A stretch of 64,000 nt of DNA from Ixodes scapularis (lineage: Eukaryota; Arthropoda; Arachnida; Ixodida; Ixodidae), in contig NW_024609857.1 in the NCBI RefSeq assembly GCF_016920785.2, forward strand, positions 8,079,618-8,143,617, in the 5' to 3' direction. The notes below the pieces were generated by a model. It was not told the DNA's origin. It was given only the letters and a program-made list of their open reading frames with translations, and ran no database searches. Positions 22,001-28,700 of the stretch are shown here, piece by piece (position 1 is the first letter of the stretch; each line of letters begins with the position of its first letter). The position numbers and the translations under genes are program-made.

Positions 22001-22310
22001 GTGTTTAGTTTAGTTAGCTAAAAAAAACACCTTTGAACAGCCCAAGGTTCTTTCATTGATTTGTATCGAAATGGATTGATATGCCCGTTTCAGTTTGGAA
22101 CAAGCTGAAGGACGAAAAGTCTAAGGAAAGGTTCCAGGCGGTGACTGAGGTCAGTGCCAACCCTCGGTTTTGTGAGCGTATATCTCAGCCTGTGTTGCAT
22201 CCGGGGCTAAAAACACCGCCTTCTGTTGGCAGGAGGAGTACGAGGACACCCACGGAAATGTAGTCAACAAGAAGACCTTCGAAGATCTCAAGCGTCAAGG
22301 ACTGCTGTGA
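1015..22310 (+). CDS. SF3A3: Splicing factor 3a subunit 3 (SF3a60), 5'-partial, 13 exons
   Basis: Subunit of SF3a, which with SF3b makes the mature U2 snRNP and acts at branch-site recognition in the nucleus. Exons: 1015-1087, 1199-1290, 1352-1434, 1532-1604, 10457-10522, 10946-11014, 11131-11198, 11289-11460, 19367-19528, 21032-21142, 21400-21490, 22094-22149, 22233-22310. All phases join into 397 residues plus TGA, matching the C-terminal four fifths of the roughly 500-residue family. Seen in order: the VPMSVEFEE and NLVEFSDEEGYGKYLDLHEC blocks; a SAP-like helix pair (LGLDRLKSALMALGLKCGG); an acidic SESESEDEDND stretch; NLPLGWDGKPIPYWLYKL; and a matrin-type C2H2 zinc finger (CEIC, then H-x5-H in QRHFAEWRH). 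It ends KTFEDLKRQGLL. Coding for about the first 100 residues is not in the window. Introns four and six have GC donors. It converges on the DH-PH gene. Confidence 0.96.
1199..1290 (+). CDS. SF3A3: SF3A3 exon
   Basis: The acceptor is ttttcatttag and the donor GAG|gtaaaa. With the base carried over it encodes 31 residues from NLVEFSDEEGY to INLKGIE. The following intron (1291-1351) is only 61 nt. Confidence 0.95.
1352..1434 (+). CDS. SF3A3: SF3A3 exon
   Basis: The acceptor is cacaattccag and the donor AA|gtgagc. It encodes RVDYLSYLSTFDQLFDISKE and on to EYK, leaving two bases. Confidence 0.95.
1532..1604 (+). CDS. SF3A3: SF3A3 exon with GC donor
   Basis: The acceptor is tttctctacag. It encodes YLDCLLDYFQDYTLRVKPLL followed by DINQ. 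The 3' junction reads CAG|GCAAGT, a typical GC-AG donor; no GT donor restores the family alignment. An 8.85-kb intron follows. Confidence 0.92.
1605..3215. other. Start of 8.9-kb SF3A3 intron, no gene
   Basis: Short frames here look like chance. From about 2085 to 2355 the DNA resembles 9885-10115 in inverted orientation (shared block around GCTTCnTGACA..CTGCAGTGC.TCAGC), so it is a dispersed repeat. The 2810-3000 stretch is AT-rich simple sequence. Confidence 0.6.
3374..3724 (-). pseudogene. Pogo/Tigger transposase C-terminal piece
   Basis: A different frame from the upstream part. AMIPGGLTGMLQPLDVSVNQ is the conserved segment after the third catalytic acid in Tigger-type transposases, followed by FKVEFQRLYTGWM and an acidic tail (TSDSESEDSLSDDD). 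It overlaps the upstream frame by ten bases, so the deletion joined the two parts directly. Confidence 0.8.
3715..4491 (-). pseudogene. Pogo/Tigger transposase N-terminal part
   Basis: A 258-codon frame. About residues 50-90 form a pogo-type helix-turn-helix (SYTASYKLKVIKFALENGKR); about 110-180 a CENP-B-type DNA-binding domain (FPELEEDLFRYVTEVRNDGF and ARRFLKRKGLSFRRR); then the start of the DDE fold with the first Asp in GNADQTPAWFD. It stops at TVSAQTWP where an intact transposase would continue to the second and third acidic residues. A start at the ATG of MGKYLNSY is as likely as the first ATG. A family copy that can no longer cut by itself. Confidence 0.85.
4856..7470 (-). mobile_element. 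5'-truncated CR1/L2-type LINE
   Basis: A non-LTR retrotransposon inserted antisense in the SF3A3 intron. Its 3' end on the - strand is a short (AAAT)n tail at about 4862-4885, typical of CR1/L2/Jockey-type elements. The coding part lacks most of the endonuclease, so it was cut off at the 5' side near 7470. DNA from 7471 to about 7870 may hold more of the same or another element, but I cannot prove it. Confidence 0.85.
4990..7431 (-). CDS. LINE ORF2: partial endonuclease plus reverse transcriptase
   Basis: 813 codons with no stop or frameshift. Residues about 20-110 are the end of an APE-type endonuclease (LFLFGDFNIPNITWDG; LPGLSDHSLLSLHLN with the SDH motif). Reverse transcriptase follows from about 350 to 620: NYRPISLTSIPCKILEHILF, FLDFSKAFDKV, GVPQGSVLGPLLFLIYINDL and the catalytic FADDCVIF. 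A C-terminal thumb-like region follows (YKYLGVHISSNLTWSVH; LIRSKLEYSVSVWDPSH). The frame stays open beyond the first ATG back to a stop near 7467. The intact frame suggests a young insertion, but the missing endonuclease start should make it inactive. Confidence 0.93.
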   Translation of the reverse strand: MLMRIVPPTNISKHYKTRYPTLPLFLFGDFNIPNITWDGETPSMAPFSTLANEFLEMCSVFSFTQLVKQPTRTTSSVANVLDLILTPQPDLVSDISYLPGLSDHSLLSLHLNLSRPKTIKKVKTIRNYRNANFEAINSELSVFLDIFLKDFDKRSVQNNWDMFVTKVNALTNKYIPTSTIISNSNAPWFNVRIKRLSNKKKRLFRSAKLSSNDARWAAYQLASEEYVTAIREAKAEYLQNTLPVMLTTDTKKFWRVINPKDNNNITLVNSDGNVIPSNQCAIVLNYIFSRNFSVTTDVPLPNVNSCDYLAMFPVIIDPSGVESVIRSLKQSSAPGCDLIDPKFLKSTSVYSSIILSKVFQQSLDNGYLPAEWKVGKVVPLHKSGNKNSPLNYRPISLTSIPCKILEHILFSNLANFLESNSFFTPSQHGFRKTYSCETQLVSFTHKLNAILDRSSLTDCIFLDFSKAFDKVCHKLLLLKLSQLNLYPKLLIWLEYFLINRSQFVSANSLTSPPSGVHSGVPQGSVLGPLLFLIYINDLSFCVSSHIHLFADDCVIFREILCDNDITTLQSDLNAISVWCKTWCMELNINKCKLMRVSRKNINSPVYSLNNVPLDAVSSYKYLGVHISSNLTWSVHTSYVINNANRMLGYLRRNFAKAPSSLKLLLYKVLIRSKLEYSVSVWDPSHENLIHSLEMVQNNSVHFILSNYNRTASISTMKSNLDLPSLTSRRKISRLCLFHKLFLHPSLRAEHILPPQYISSRLDHVHKVGIPSCRTNAFFQSFFPRTSVEWNGLPAPTATIKDPQQFKNAIANIV
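7471..10456. other. SF3A3 intron stretch without gene
   Basis: It contains a T-rich block (7480-7680), a run of 18 T at 8039-8056, and a small hairpin at 8550-8582 (GATAATTGTCAT and its reverse). The repeat at 9885-10115 matches 2085-2355 in reverse orientation. No frame has family similarity that I recognise. Confidence 0.55.
9885..10115 (-). repeat. Dispersed repeat, inverted relative to 2085-2355
   Basis: Read on the - strand, the block with GAGTTTTGACAAAAGCTTCT and CTGCAGTGCGTCAGCC corresponds to CAAGTTTTAACAGAAGCTTC and CTGCAGTGCATCAGCTG near 2268-2332. The family is not identified. Confidence 0.6.
10457..10522 (+). CDS. SF3A3: SF3A3 exon
   Basis: The acceptor is tttactcctag and the donor CAG|gtgagc. 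It has 22 codons, EMENVMADFEKQWEAGTFPG then WQ, matching the conserved EKxWExGTFPGW segment of SF3a60. Confidence 0.94.
10654..10820. mobile_element. Short MITE with imperfect inverted ends
   Basis: The left end CAGTGACGTCTCGTTAATAC pairs with the right end, which on the other strand reads CAGTCATATCTCGTTAATAC. About 167 bp, non-coding, in the SF3A3 intron between 10522 and 10946. Confidence 0.7.
10946..11014 (+). CDS. SF3A3: SF3A3 exon with GC donor
   Basis: The acceptor is tctgttttcag. It has 23 codons, KEAGSALAHAGAHLDLSAFS then SWE. The donor is GAG|GCAAGT, the second GC-AG intron of the gene, and phase 0 continues into ELASLGL. Confidence 0.94.
11131..11198 (+). CDS. SF3A3: SF3A3 exon, SAP-like segment
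   Basis: The acceptor is ttgctttcag and the donor GG|gtatgt. It encodes ELASLGLDRLKSALMALGLK then CG, the first half of the SAP-like helix-extension-helix. Confidence 0.95.
11289..11460 (+). CDS. SF3A3: SF3A3 exon
   Basis: The acceptor is tgcatttcag and the donor TCT|gtaagc. It encodes TLEERAQRLFSSKGKQISEL through EAQLYRFAEILS. A 7.9-kb intron full of transposons follows. Confidence 0.95.
11461..12059. other. Start of 7.9-kb SF3A3 intron
   Basis: I see no gene, repeat or structured element in this stretch apart from AT-rich sequence. Confidence 0.5.
12189..12868 (-). pseudogene. Penelope-like N-terminal region, internally deleted copy
   Basis: Read on the - strand: TFKSLLQDFGRETAQLAKRY, LHLKRHVNTQEGHKIVMRAE, then a stop after HLLVKA. 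It continues in frame as CYSTLKKKQLDLFFIRRQLE and RIPDIFPSLQLFAENCAQTV. This resembles the N-terminal domain of tick Penelope-like proteins as I remember them. It is joined by deletion to the C-terminal tail (GTLPSLYVHGLRDTIKTAQ), so reverse transcriptase and endonuclease are absent. Confidence 0.7.
12648..13691 (+). pseudogene. Penelope-like RT C-terminus and GIY-YIG endonuclease
   Basis: A 347-codon frame, truncated at the 5' end. From about residue 48: SLPFLDVLIKRQGEALNFTV, then YRKPTHTGRYLQFDSNHPLS and HKASVVSTLLMRA, the segment right after the Penelope reverse-transcriptase core. Residues about 205-285 are the GIY-YIG endonuclease: GVIYQISCTQCPASYIGETE, F.ERLRQHKNDV, ALAEHCEVNDHRIGFED and the catalytic Glu in RKRQLIESWHIQ. 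A Glu-rich tail follows. The first about 45 codons are probably read from the inverted partner, not original coding. The reverse-transcriptase palm with the catalytic YxDD is missing. Confidence 0.88.
13768..14396. other. Flank of the Mutator-like remnant
   Basis: Non-coding. The block starting GGGGAGATGCAGGTCG at about 13928, followed by an A/T-rich hairpin-like stretch, could be the left end of the Mutator-like element that follows; I could not match it to a right end. Confidence 0.4.
14421..16293 (+). pseudogene. Mutator-like transposase remnant, frameshifted
   Basis: Pieces of one transposase lie in order but in changing frames. A basic N-terminus (FRPTHKFKGSRQKGKRKASK) at 14451 on; KITAEEVEATQLAIMLDGTW near 15140-15195, holding the IxxDGTW catalytic Asp signature; then GIGTAISFDTGLCLDTKVLS in another frame near 15235-15285; then SRYKDFEDEGEEEVWQAFHK and a long helical region at 15310-15870; then KLLSRCVQGKTQNAAESLNG and IWMLCPKTLVHCRGD near 15930-16030. 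The combination fits the Mutator-like domain family common in tick genomes. At least four frame changes make it non-functional. No clear terminal repeats were found. Confidence 0.82.
16294..17352. other. 3' flank of Mutator-like remnant
   Basis: No gene seen. It contains poly-T at 16615-16627, poly-A at 16890-16903 and a T-rich run at 17050-17070. Confidence 0.5.
17353..18380. mobile_element. 1-kb fold-back element, arms about 410 bp
   Basis: The left arm starts GGGCCCGTTTGCTCGAAGCA and the right arm ends with its reverse, TGCTCGAAGC-type sequence turned round, at GCAAACGGGCCC. The arms pair from 17353-17768 with 17968-18380 with few mismatches and leave about 200 bases of loop. The outer 40 bases contain a second, smaller inverted repeat (GCGGCTAA..TTAGCCGC). 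No coding capacity and no clear target duplication. Inside the SF3A3 intron. Confidence 0.85.
18707..18829. repeat. Two adjacent short hairpins
   Basis: The first pairs CCATCTATGAGCGAC with GTCGCTCATAGATGG around 18707-18776. The second pairs CAGCCTTTCCACTCTGG with CCAGAGTGGAAAGGCTG around 18789-18829. Both are perfect over 15-17 bases. The 18830-19366 DNA has GTCCTTGAGGTC-type short repeats and no gene. Confidence 0.75.
19367..19528 (+). CDS. SF3A3: SF3A3 exon, acidic linker
   Basis: The acceptor is cccgattgcag and the donor AAG|gttggc. It has 54 codons: EQRQGTKENVQRKQART, then the acidic SESESEDEDND stretch, then NPKNLPLGWDGK. Confidence 0.95.
19529..21031. other. SF3A3 intron without gene
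   Basis: Only the small inverted-repeat element at 20421-20607 and poly-T near 20740 stand out. Confidence 0.5.
20421..20607. mobile_element. Degraded MITE with TA flank
   Basis: The left end CAGTATAAACTTGTTACAAC pairs with the right end, which on the other strand reads TAGTCTCAATTTGTTATAAC; both run on into AGACCT. TA precedes the left end. Probably a Tc1/mariner or pogo-derived remnant. Confidence 0.6.
21032..21142 (+). CDS. SF3A3: SF3A3 exon, zinc-finger first half
   Basis: The acceptor is tttgctttcag and the donor GCG|gtgagg. It has 37 codons from PIPYWLYKLHGL through CEICGNFIYRGPKAFQRHFA and carries both zinc cysteines and the first histidine. Confidence 0.96.
21400..21490 (+). CDS. 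SF3A3: SF3A3 exon, zinc-finger second half
   Basis: The acceptor is gtcacctag and the donor C|gtatgt. It encodes EWRHAHGMRCLGIPNTAHFA through SIEDALT; the second zinc histidine is in EWRH. Confidence 0.96.
22094..22149 (+). CDS. SF3A3: SF3A3 exon
   Basis: The acceptor is cccgtttcag and the donor GAG|gtcagt. It encodes LWNKLKDEKSKERFQAVTE. An 83-nt intron follows. Confidence 0.94.
22233..22310 (+). CDS. SF3A3: SF3A3 last exon and stop
   Basis: The acceptor is ctgttggcag. It encodes EEYEDTHGNVVNKKTFEDLK then RQGLL and ends with TGA at 22308-22310. Confidence 0.96.
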   Translation, partial: EEYEDTHGNVVNKKTFEDLKRQGLL

Positions 22311-22394
22311 TACTTTTTTCTTCGAGGGAAGAGTTTCACAATCGTTTTTGCTGCATCACATTGCAACTGAATCATTGACTACAATTGGAACAGA

Positions 22395-22400
22395 AATAAA
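22395..22400 (+). terminator. SF3A3 polyadenylation signal
   Basis: A canonical AATAAA lies 85 bases after the SF3A3 stop. This is a normal distance for a short 3' untranslated region, so cleavage is expected shortly after it. Confidence 0.75.
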
Positions 22401-25400
22401 AGTGAATAATCTTTTATTTACAAAAGACAACATCATTTGTGAACAGGTTTATCTTCTACTCGGTTTATGACATCATAATAAAATATGTGCCGACATCTCT
22501 ATTGTGCTGTTTACAATTTTTGGAAGAAGCTGACCTAGAACTGTATGTTAGATGGTCTTGCATATGAAAGATCCTTGTAGGTCCTGCAACATTTGTGGGG
22601 CTCATATAAGTCCAAGGACATTCACAAGTCCTTGGAACAATGCCGTTAGTCATGACACAGCCCCGACCATGCCTGCAGTGCACCTAATCCCACAATTTCT
22701 GGTCAGCTTGCCGAAGATGGATGACCATGGATTTATTTTTTAAAATCTCCCCGCAGCAATAACTTGCTGTGGTATCGTGTGACATTGCATGTTCTAAAAC
22801 TATACAACACCCTTTGTTGACAGTGTCTGGAGGTATGAAAACATTTTGAGTTGGCACATTTCATAGGTAAGTTCAGCCATCTCAGATGTAACAGATCAAC
22901 TTCTTGAGTAACTCAATGAGTGACAATGGAACTGAAATGCACAGCAGAGCTGTGCCTGGCACTACATGTTATGACCTAATTAAAGCAACCAACATGTATG
23001 GTGCAAGGTGTCTTGTGGGGTTTGCTAGATATCTTTCTATGTCTATAGTAGACATTGTTTGACAGGCACTTCTTTGAAGTTTGTTGGCTTGGAGAGAGAT
23101 GGAATCGGAGGAGAATGTGCCACTTATGAGCAATAGTCTGTAATTCTAGGGGGAAAAAAAATTGTTACTCGACACGTTTAATACATTAAAAGGTTGCTTG
23201 CTAAGTAACTGTAGACAGGGTTAGGAGTGGAATTGCCACACCCAATTGTCTGTTTGAAACCACCAACTTTTGATAGGGGACCTTTGTATTCATCGAAGCA
23301 TTGCAACCGCAAGTAGGTTCACAAAACATGCAGCCAGTTGCACTATTTAGTTTCGGATCATTTTATTTCTAAGTATCGTTGCAAACGATACCTAGACTCT
23401 ATCGTTGCAAAAATGTTTGAGCCTGATCGGGTACTTTACAATTAACCAAATATAAAACTAGATATGGCACTAAGTGACCAGAGTTACTGGAACTCAATAT
23501 GCGCAACATCGTCGGCAATTCCTTTTGAAATATAAGCAACATTTTTCTTTGTAAGAGCGGTTTTTTCACATACTTTCTGAGACATCGGAAATGGGTAAGT
23601 TTTGGCTCGTGGGCAACATACAGTTGGTGCTATTCATGTCTCTTGCAGATGGATCACTTACGGAAGCACAACATTCTAAATGATAACAATTAACTATGTA
23701 TATACATAAACTGAAGGTGCACAACGCTATTTACATTCTCTTTGCTTGTTGCAAAGTTTAAATAAAATCATTGCTCTTTGGGATGCATGGACAGTGAACC
23801 TATGTACATGGAGTTCATACATGTATGCATGTGTTAGTGACAGATCTGGGCCCTGATGCCTGTTTTCAGGTAAAAACGTGCACAATCTAAACCTGCAAGC
23901 AGATTAAATTAAATTTGTTTCAATACAGTTGAAATGAGCAAGTAAAAACGAAATATCACAATAGCATCTCCACGAAAGGGCCATTCTTACCAAACGAATG
24001 GGGTGCAGTTTTGGTACATCAACAAACTGCATACTTTCAATACTGCCCTCTAAATTCGAACTTGAAATAGTAAAGTTTTGCCACAAAATTGCCTCTGGGA
24101 GTTGAGAATTCTGCTGAAGGTGCATTACTTTTGATTTCGAGCTTCCTTTTTCATTTCATGGAGCATGAAGGGTCTTGTGGCAACCTGTGGTTCCCATGGG
24201 ACATTTCTAGAGGATAATACCCTCAATTTCTGGAGGCAATCCATATGCTTTTTTCACAAAGTGTTAAGGTATTGCATTGTAAGAGGGGTTCAAGAAGCCC
24301 AGTCTGTTTTTCGGATGATGATGAGGTGAAATTTTGTGAATGGTCCTATTGTGTTGTTGGATACACAATGTTCAGTTCCTAGGGGGAAACAATATTTTTG
24401 GCTGGGGTTCCAGATTACACCCTAACGATTTTATCAAGATTTAATAAGGAATAACAAAGTACTGTAATTCGCCTACATTTTCAATCATCAAATGTGTGTT
24501 AACACATACATTAACCAACATGTCAAGGTTGTATTTACAGTCGTCTACCTAGTGTATGTCTATGTACATATATATCTACTCTCGTGCAGCTAAGTATTCA
24601 AATTTCCTTGTGAAATAACCAGCAGTATCTCGTTCGATAGTAGATAATTATATCACATTTCTCAGCAGGTTATTTTGTGTACTAAGCCAGGTGTCATAGT
24701 TTTGCCCTAAATGGGCAAAATATTGAATCACAAACTGCCAGTGCCTAGAATCTCTACCAAAATAATTCCACAAAAAATGTCAAAAAACGAAAGTTCATGA
24801 GAAAAGTAAGGATAGAGGAACATTGTACAAATGACCACGGTAGCACATAGTGTAGCATCAAAAGTTTGTTGGCTGCAAATCGGTACAAGCTTGTGCATTT
24901 TTTTTTAAACTGTTCTGCCTAGTAAGATTAAAGCAACAGCACTCATCACGTTTTGTTAAAAGTGCAGGTACAACGGACACTGCTAAGTTGACCACATCTA
25001 AAATCAGCAAAATTACAACTTTTAGTTTGTTACGCAAAGGTTTCATGAGTCACTTTACTGATTGTTCAAAGTGCAGCTATGAGCCTGCCATTACCCTTGC
25101 ATGTGAGCGGTTCGCTCCAATATACATCGCCTTAAATGCAGCATTCATGCTTAGAGATATTTTGTGAGCACATTTTTAAACGTTGTTCAACCACACTTTT
25201 ATAAATTAAAAATCTTTCCAAACTATGAATGTGTTGAATTTGACCTCAAGGTCGCCAACTCGCTAGTATGGTATATCACGGACGCTTGTACCTGCATGTT
25301 AGTAAACTGATAGTACTTGTGGAATCTCCATAGTGTTCACTGCATTACCCACAATCTGTGACAAAGGCATATAATGTGCTTTCGGGGAAAAGAGAGTTTC

Positions 25401-25599
25401 TGGTGCGACAATCGGGGTGAACAGGGTAGAAACCGAAAGACACTCTTCTCAACACGAAAGCAGTGTTTAAAAAAAACACACGTCTCGCGCTCCTCAACTT
25501 ACTGGTGTAAGAACATGATAATTTGTTTTGGCGTGCTCCTCTGTCGAACCTCTAAGTATATATACACGGTTCGTCGACTGTTGCATGGAAAGTCGTCCT
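22401..25599. other. Intergenic gap between convergent genes
   Basis: About 3.2 kb between the SF3A3 polyadenylation signal and the stop of the DH-PH gene. No frame of note and no repeat with clear ends. It should hold the 3' untranslated region of the DH-PH gene, but I could not fix its polyadenylation site. Confidence 0.6.
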
Positions 25600-25707
25600 C
25601 TACTTCAAGCCGCCACTGGGTGGAATCCTCTGATTTCTGAAGACAGTATTCTGAAGGGTACGTTTCCACCTGTCCACGGTGTCCTTCAGCTTCGTGAGCC
25701 ATGTGAG
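25600..25707 (-). CDS. DH-PH GEF last exon and stop
   Basis: The acceptor is tctctcccaccag, phase 0. It encodes LTWLTKLKDTVDRWKRTLQN then TVFRNQRIPPSGGLK and TAG at 25600-25602. The Trp of TWL is the invariant Trp of the PH C-terminal helix, which fixes this as the final PH exon, 3.6 kb from the exon before it. Confidence 0.88.
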   Translation of the reverse strand, partial: LTWLTKLKDTVDRWKRTLQNTVFRNQRIPPSGGLK

Positions 25708-28700
25708 CTGGTGGGAGAGATGTCGGAATGGACAGACTTAATAAACTCGGCACGGTCTTTCAACTCTCTACAACATGGGTTCTCAAACCGTGCCCTAGGA
25801 ATACAGGTGCTTCCCAGAGTACCTTCAGGTGTTCCCTGATCTCCCAAGTCTCGTTGACCGTCCTTGCTTCTGAGCGGTGTTGGGAAGTACTTCAAGTACA
25901 GGGTGTCACAAAAGAAAATTTACACGGTCTTTTTTACCGCAAAAATAAACTAGGCATCGCCGAACGCTCATTCTCCGCCCAAAGGTAGAGCTAGAGGTCA
26001 CAACCAGATGCCAAAGTATCAGCCCGATCCGATAACTTAATCAAAAGTGATAAGCGATTTTCTGAAAATTTCAATGGGAAAATGGCGGCCGACGGAGTTT
26101 TCAAACACATGGGGTTGTATGGCACCAGAAACCGAAAACGGGCAAAAATGGGCTCCATTTTCCCATTGAAATTTTCAGAAAATCATTTATAACTTTTGAT
26201 TAAGTTATTGGATCGGGCTGAAACTTTGGCATCTGGTTGTGACCTCTAGCTCTGCCTTTGGGCGGAGAATGAGCGTTCGGCGATGCCTAGTTTATTTTTG
26301 CGGTAAAAAAGACCGTGTAAATTTTCTTTTGTGACACCCTGTACATTAAGCACTACTTCAAGTAGATGGAAAGCTTGTACTTTACTTGAAGTACATTCTC
26401 TGAGTATGTGTACTTGTTTGTAGTTTACTTAACATACTATTTTTTCTGGCACTTTCCGAGGAAACTACGACTCCCGACTTCAGAGCACATTCCCCAAATT
26501 TGATCTTGTTAAATTTGTATCACAAAATGATGCTTTGTCAACTCTGAAGAAATACTGGGAGGAATATTTATAGGGTAAAGATAGCCCAAACAAACCTTTT
26601 AGGGATATTCTACTTTCACCAGAAACGCGAGCAGACAATGCATTGCTCCGTTTGTACTGGGGCGGCTTTCCCACAGCATTTCGAGCTCTGGCCAGTTCTT
26701 GCTTGGTCAGCGCATGCGAGGAGGTTAAAAATATTGGGAAAGGACACTCCTCCCCGAGAGGATTGCTTGCTGAAGTTCCGCAAGCAATCCTCTTGGGGAG
26801 GAGGGATTTCCGAATTTGGTGCCATTCCGAAAATAACCACTTTCTGGCCACTTCACTTTATCTACAGTGTTTTCTTTACCCAATATTCGCTGCCATTTTC
26901 GAAAATAACTGATGCCGCCCCGATTACCCCTGGAACAATGCATGCCAGTTAGAAAAAAAAAAATGTATAGAGGAAAGAAAGTGCAGCATGATAGATGTTA
27001 AAAAGTACTTTTACTTCACTTTGAAAGCACATTGCGGTTATGGTACTTTACTTCAATGACATTCTTTGCCAAAAGCTTAGAGCCCACCGCGCGCGCAGCC
27101 GGAGCGAGCTCACTCTTGTGCAGCGGCGCCACTACCGTCAGCACTCGCTGGCAGCGAGGTTTTCGAGAGTGAGGGCGAACTTTGCTCTTGCGTCACACTC
27201 ACCGCGTTATCAAAGCGAGCGCGACGCAAGAGCGAAGTTCACACTCACTCTCAAAAACCTCGCAGCCAGCGAATGCCGACGGGAGCTGTGCCGCCGCACA
27301 GAAACGAGCTCGCTCCGGCCGCGCGCGCGGTGGGCTCTAAACTTTTCCAAGGACTGAACATTGCGCCCAGTGTACTTACTACCTTCATTTGAAGTACTGT
27401 ACATAACCTCTCATTTACTGTGTACTTTATCAAGTACCTTTTATATGCATTTTGCCCAACACTGCTTCTAGGTAAACAGTTTTCCCTGCTAAAGCAATGT
27501 TTTAGCGGATTAACTAATCTACTAACGCACAACTGCGTGCCGAATACTCCCTAGCATGGGCACCACTGTTTGCATGGCCTATGAGCTTCTGTACCGCTTT
27601 ACTGCATTAACGCCGAGACTGGGAGCGGTTCCTCGGCTGCCATTCAAGGCAGATGGAGGTTCCTCGAGGGCGAAGAGTTTGAGAACACTTGAACATGTTT
27701 TCAAACCTAGACATTTGAATTTTTACTTAGAAGGGCATTCGACGTTCTTATCATGCTCGCGGCTAACTCAAAGGTTGAGGTTGGACAACCCCGTGATCTT
27801 TGTATGGATTGTGTGCATTCTAAGTAATTCCTGCATGCGCACTGGTTCTAAGTAATTCCTGCATGCGCACTGACAACCAGTCATAGTGACCTACTGGAAC
27901 AGTCTCACTATCATCCAGTGTTACAGGCAAAATAAAAGAACGCATTGCCGACCTACGTCACTTCAAAATAAAAGGAACGCTTTACCGCCACCGTTACCGA
28001 TAAAAAGTAACTTACATTACTTTTACGTTACTTTCTATTTATAAATTGACGGCAACAGCGTTTTTTATTGTTTTTTTTTTATCGATAGCGTTTTCTGACA
28101 TTGGTACTAAGGGCAGAGGCGTTGAGGTTTTTCTAAAGTGGGACTTTTGCGTGGGGAAAGAGGCAAAATACTGAAGGTATGTGGAATGAGTGCAATAACT
28201 GGCGACTTGGCGCCTATACGCCTATACGCTACGAGCGAATGGGACCTATGAAGCAGTGTCAAAAGCGCAAGTCACTAGGCTTTTCTTTTTTTTTTTTATA
28301 ATTGGTTCAGCGACGATGGCACAAGTAAAGAAAACATAACGATCACCATAATTGTGCACTTTTGACCCTGTCTGAGTGATCCCACCAGCTCATTTCATCG
28401 GCTGCGTCTGGACTTGAGGTAAAACTAAGTACAGAAACACACACACAAAAAAAGTCAAGTGTAGTTTTTCCAGGCGGGAAGAGGAGGTAACGAGTACCCG
28501 TTATTCGAAATAAGTAGCGTAAGTACGTCACCCGTTACTGTTTTGGAAAAGTAACGAGTACGTTACTACGTTACAGAAAAAAGTAACGCGTTACCGGTTA
28601 CGCCATTACTTGTAAAGCGTTACCGCCAACACTGCTATTATCCATGTTTCAAGAATATTTCCCTTAAGAAATTCCGACTGTTTCAAATTTATAAAGATGT

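Larger units (their letters stand above)
25875..27464. mobile_element. hAT-type non-autonomous element, nested
   Basis: The ends are CGGTGTTGGG on the left and CCCAACACTG on the right (CAGTGTTGGG type). The 8-bp flanks are cttctgag (25867-25874) and cttctagg (27465-27472), six of eight identical, as expected for an aged hAT target duplication. The interior near both ends is rich in AAGTAC/GTACTT motifs. It has two palindromic insertions (25899-26341 and 27075-27347). Non-coding, 1590 bp, in the last intron of the DH-PH gene. Confidence 0.78.
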
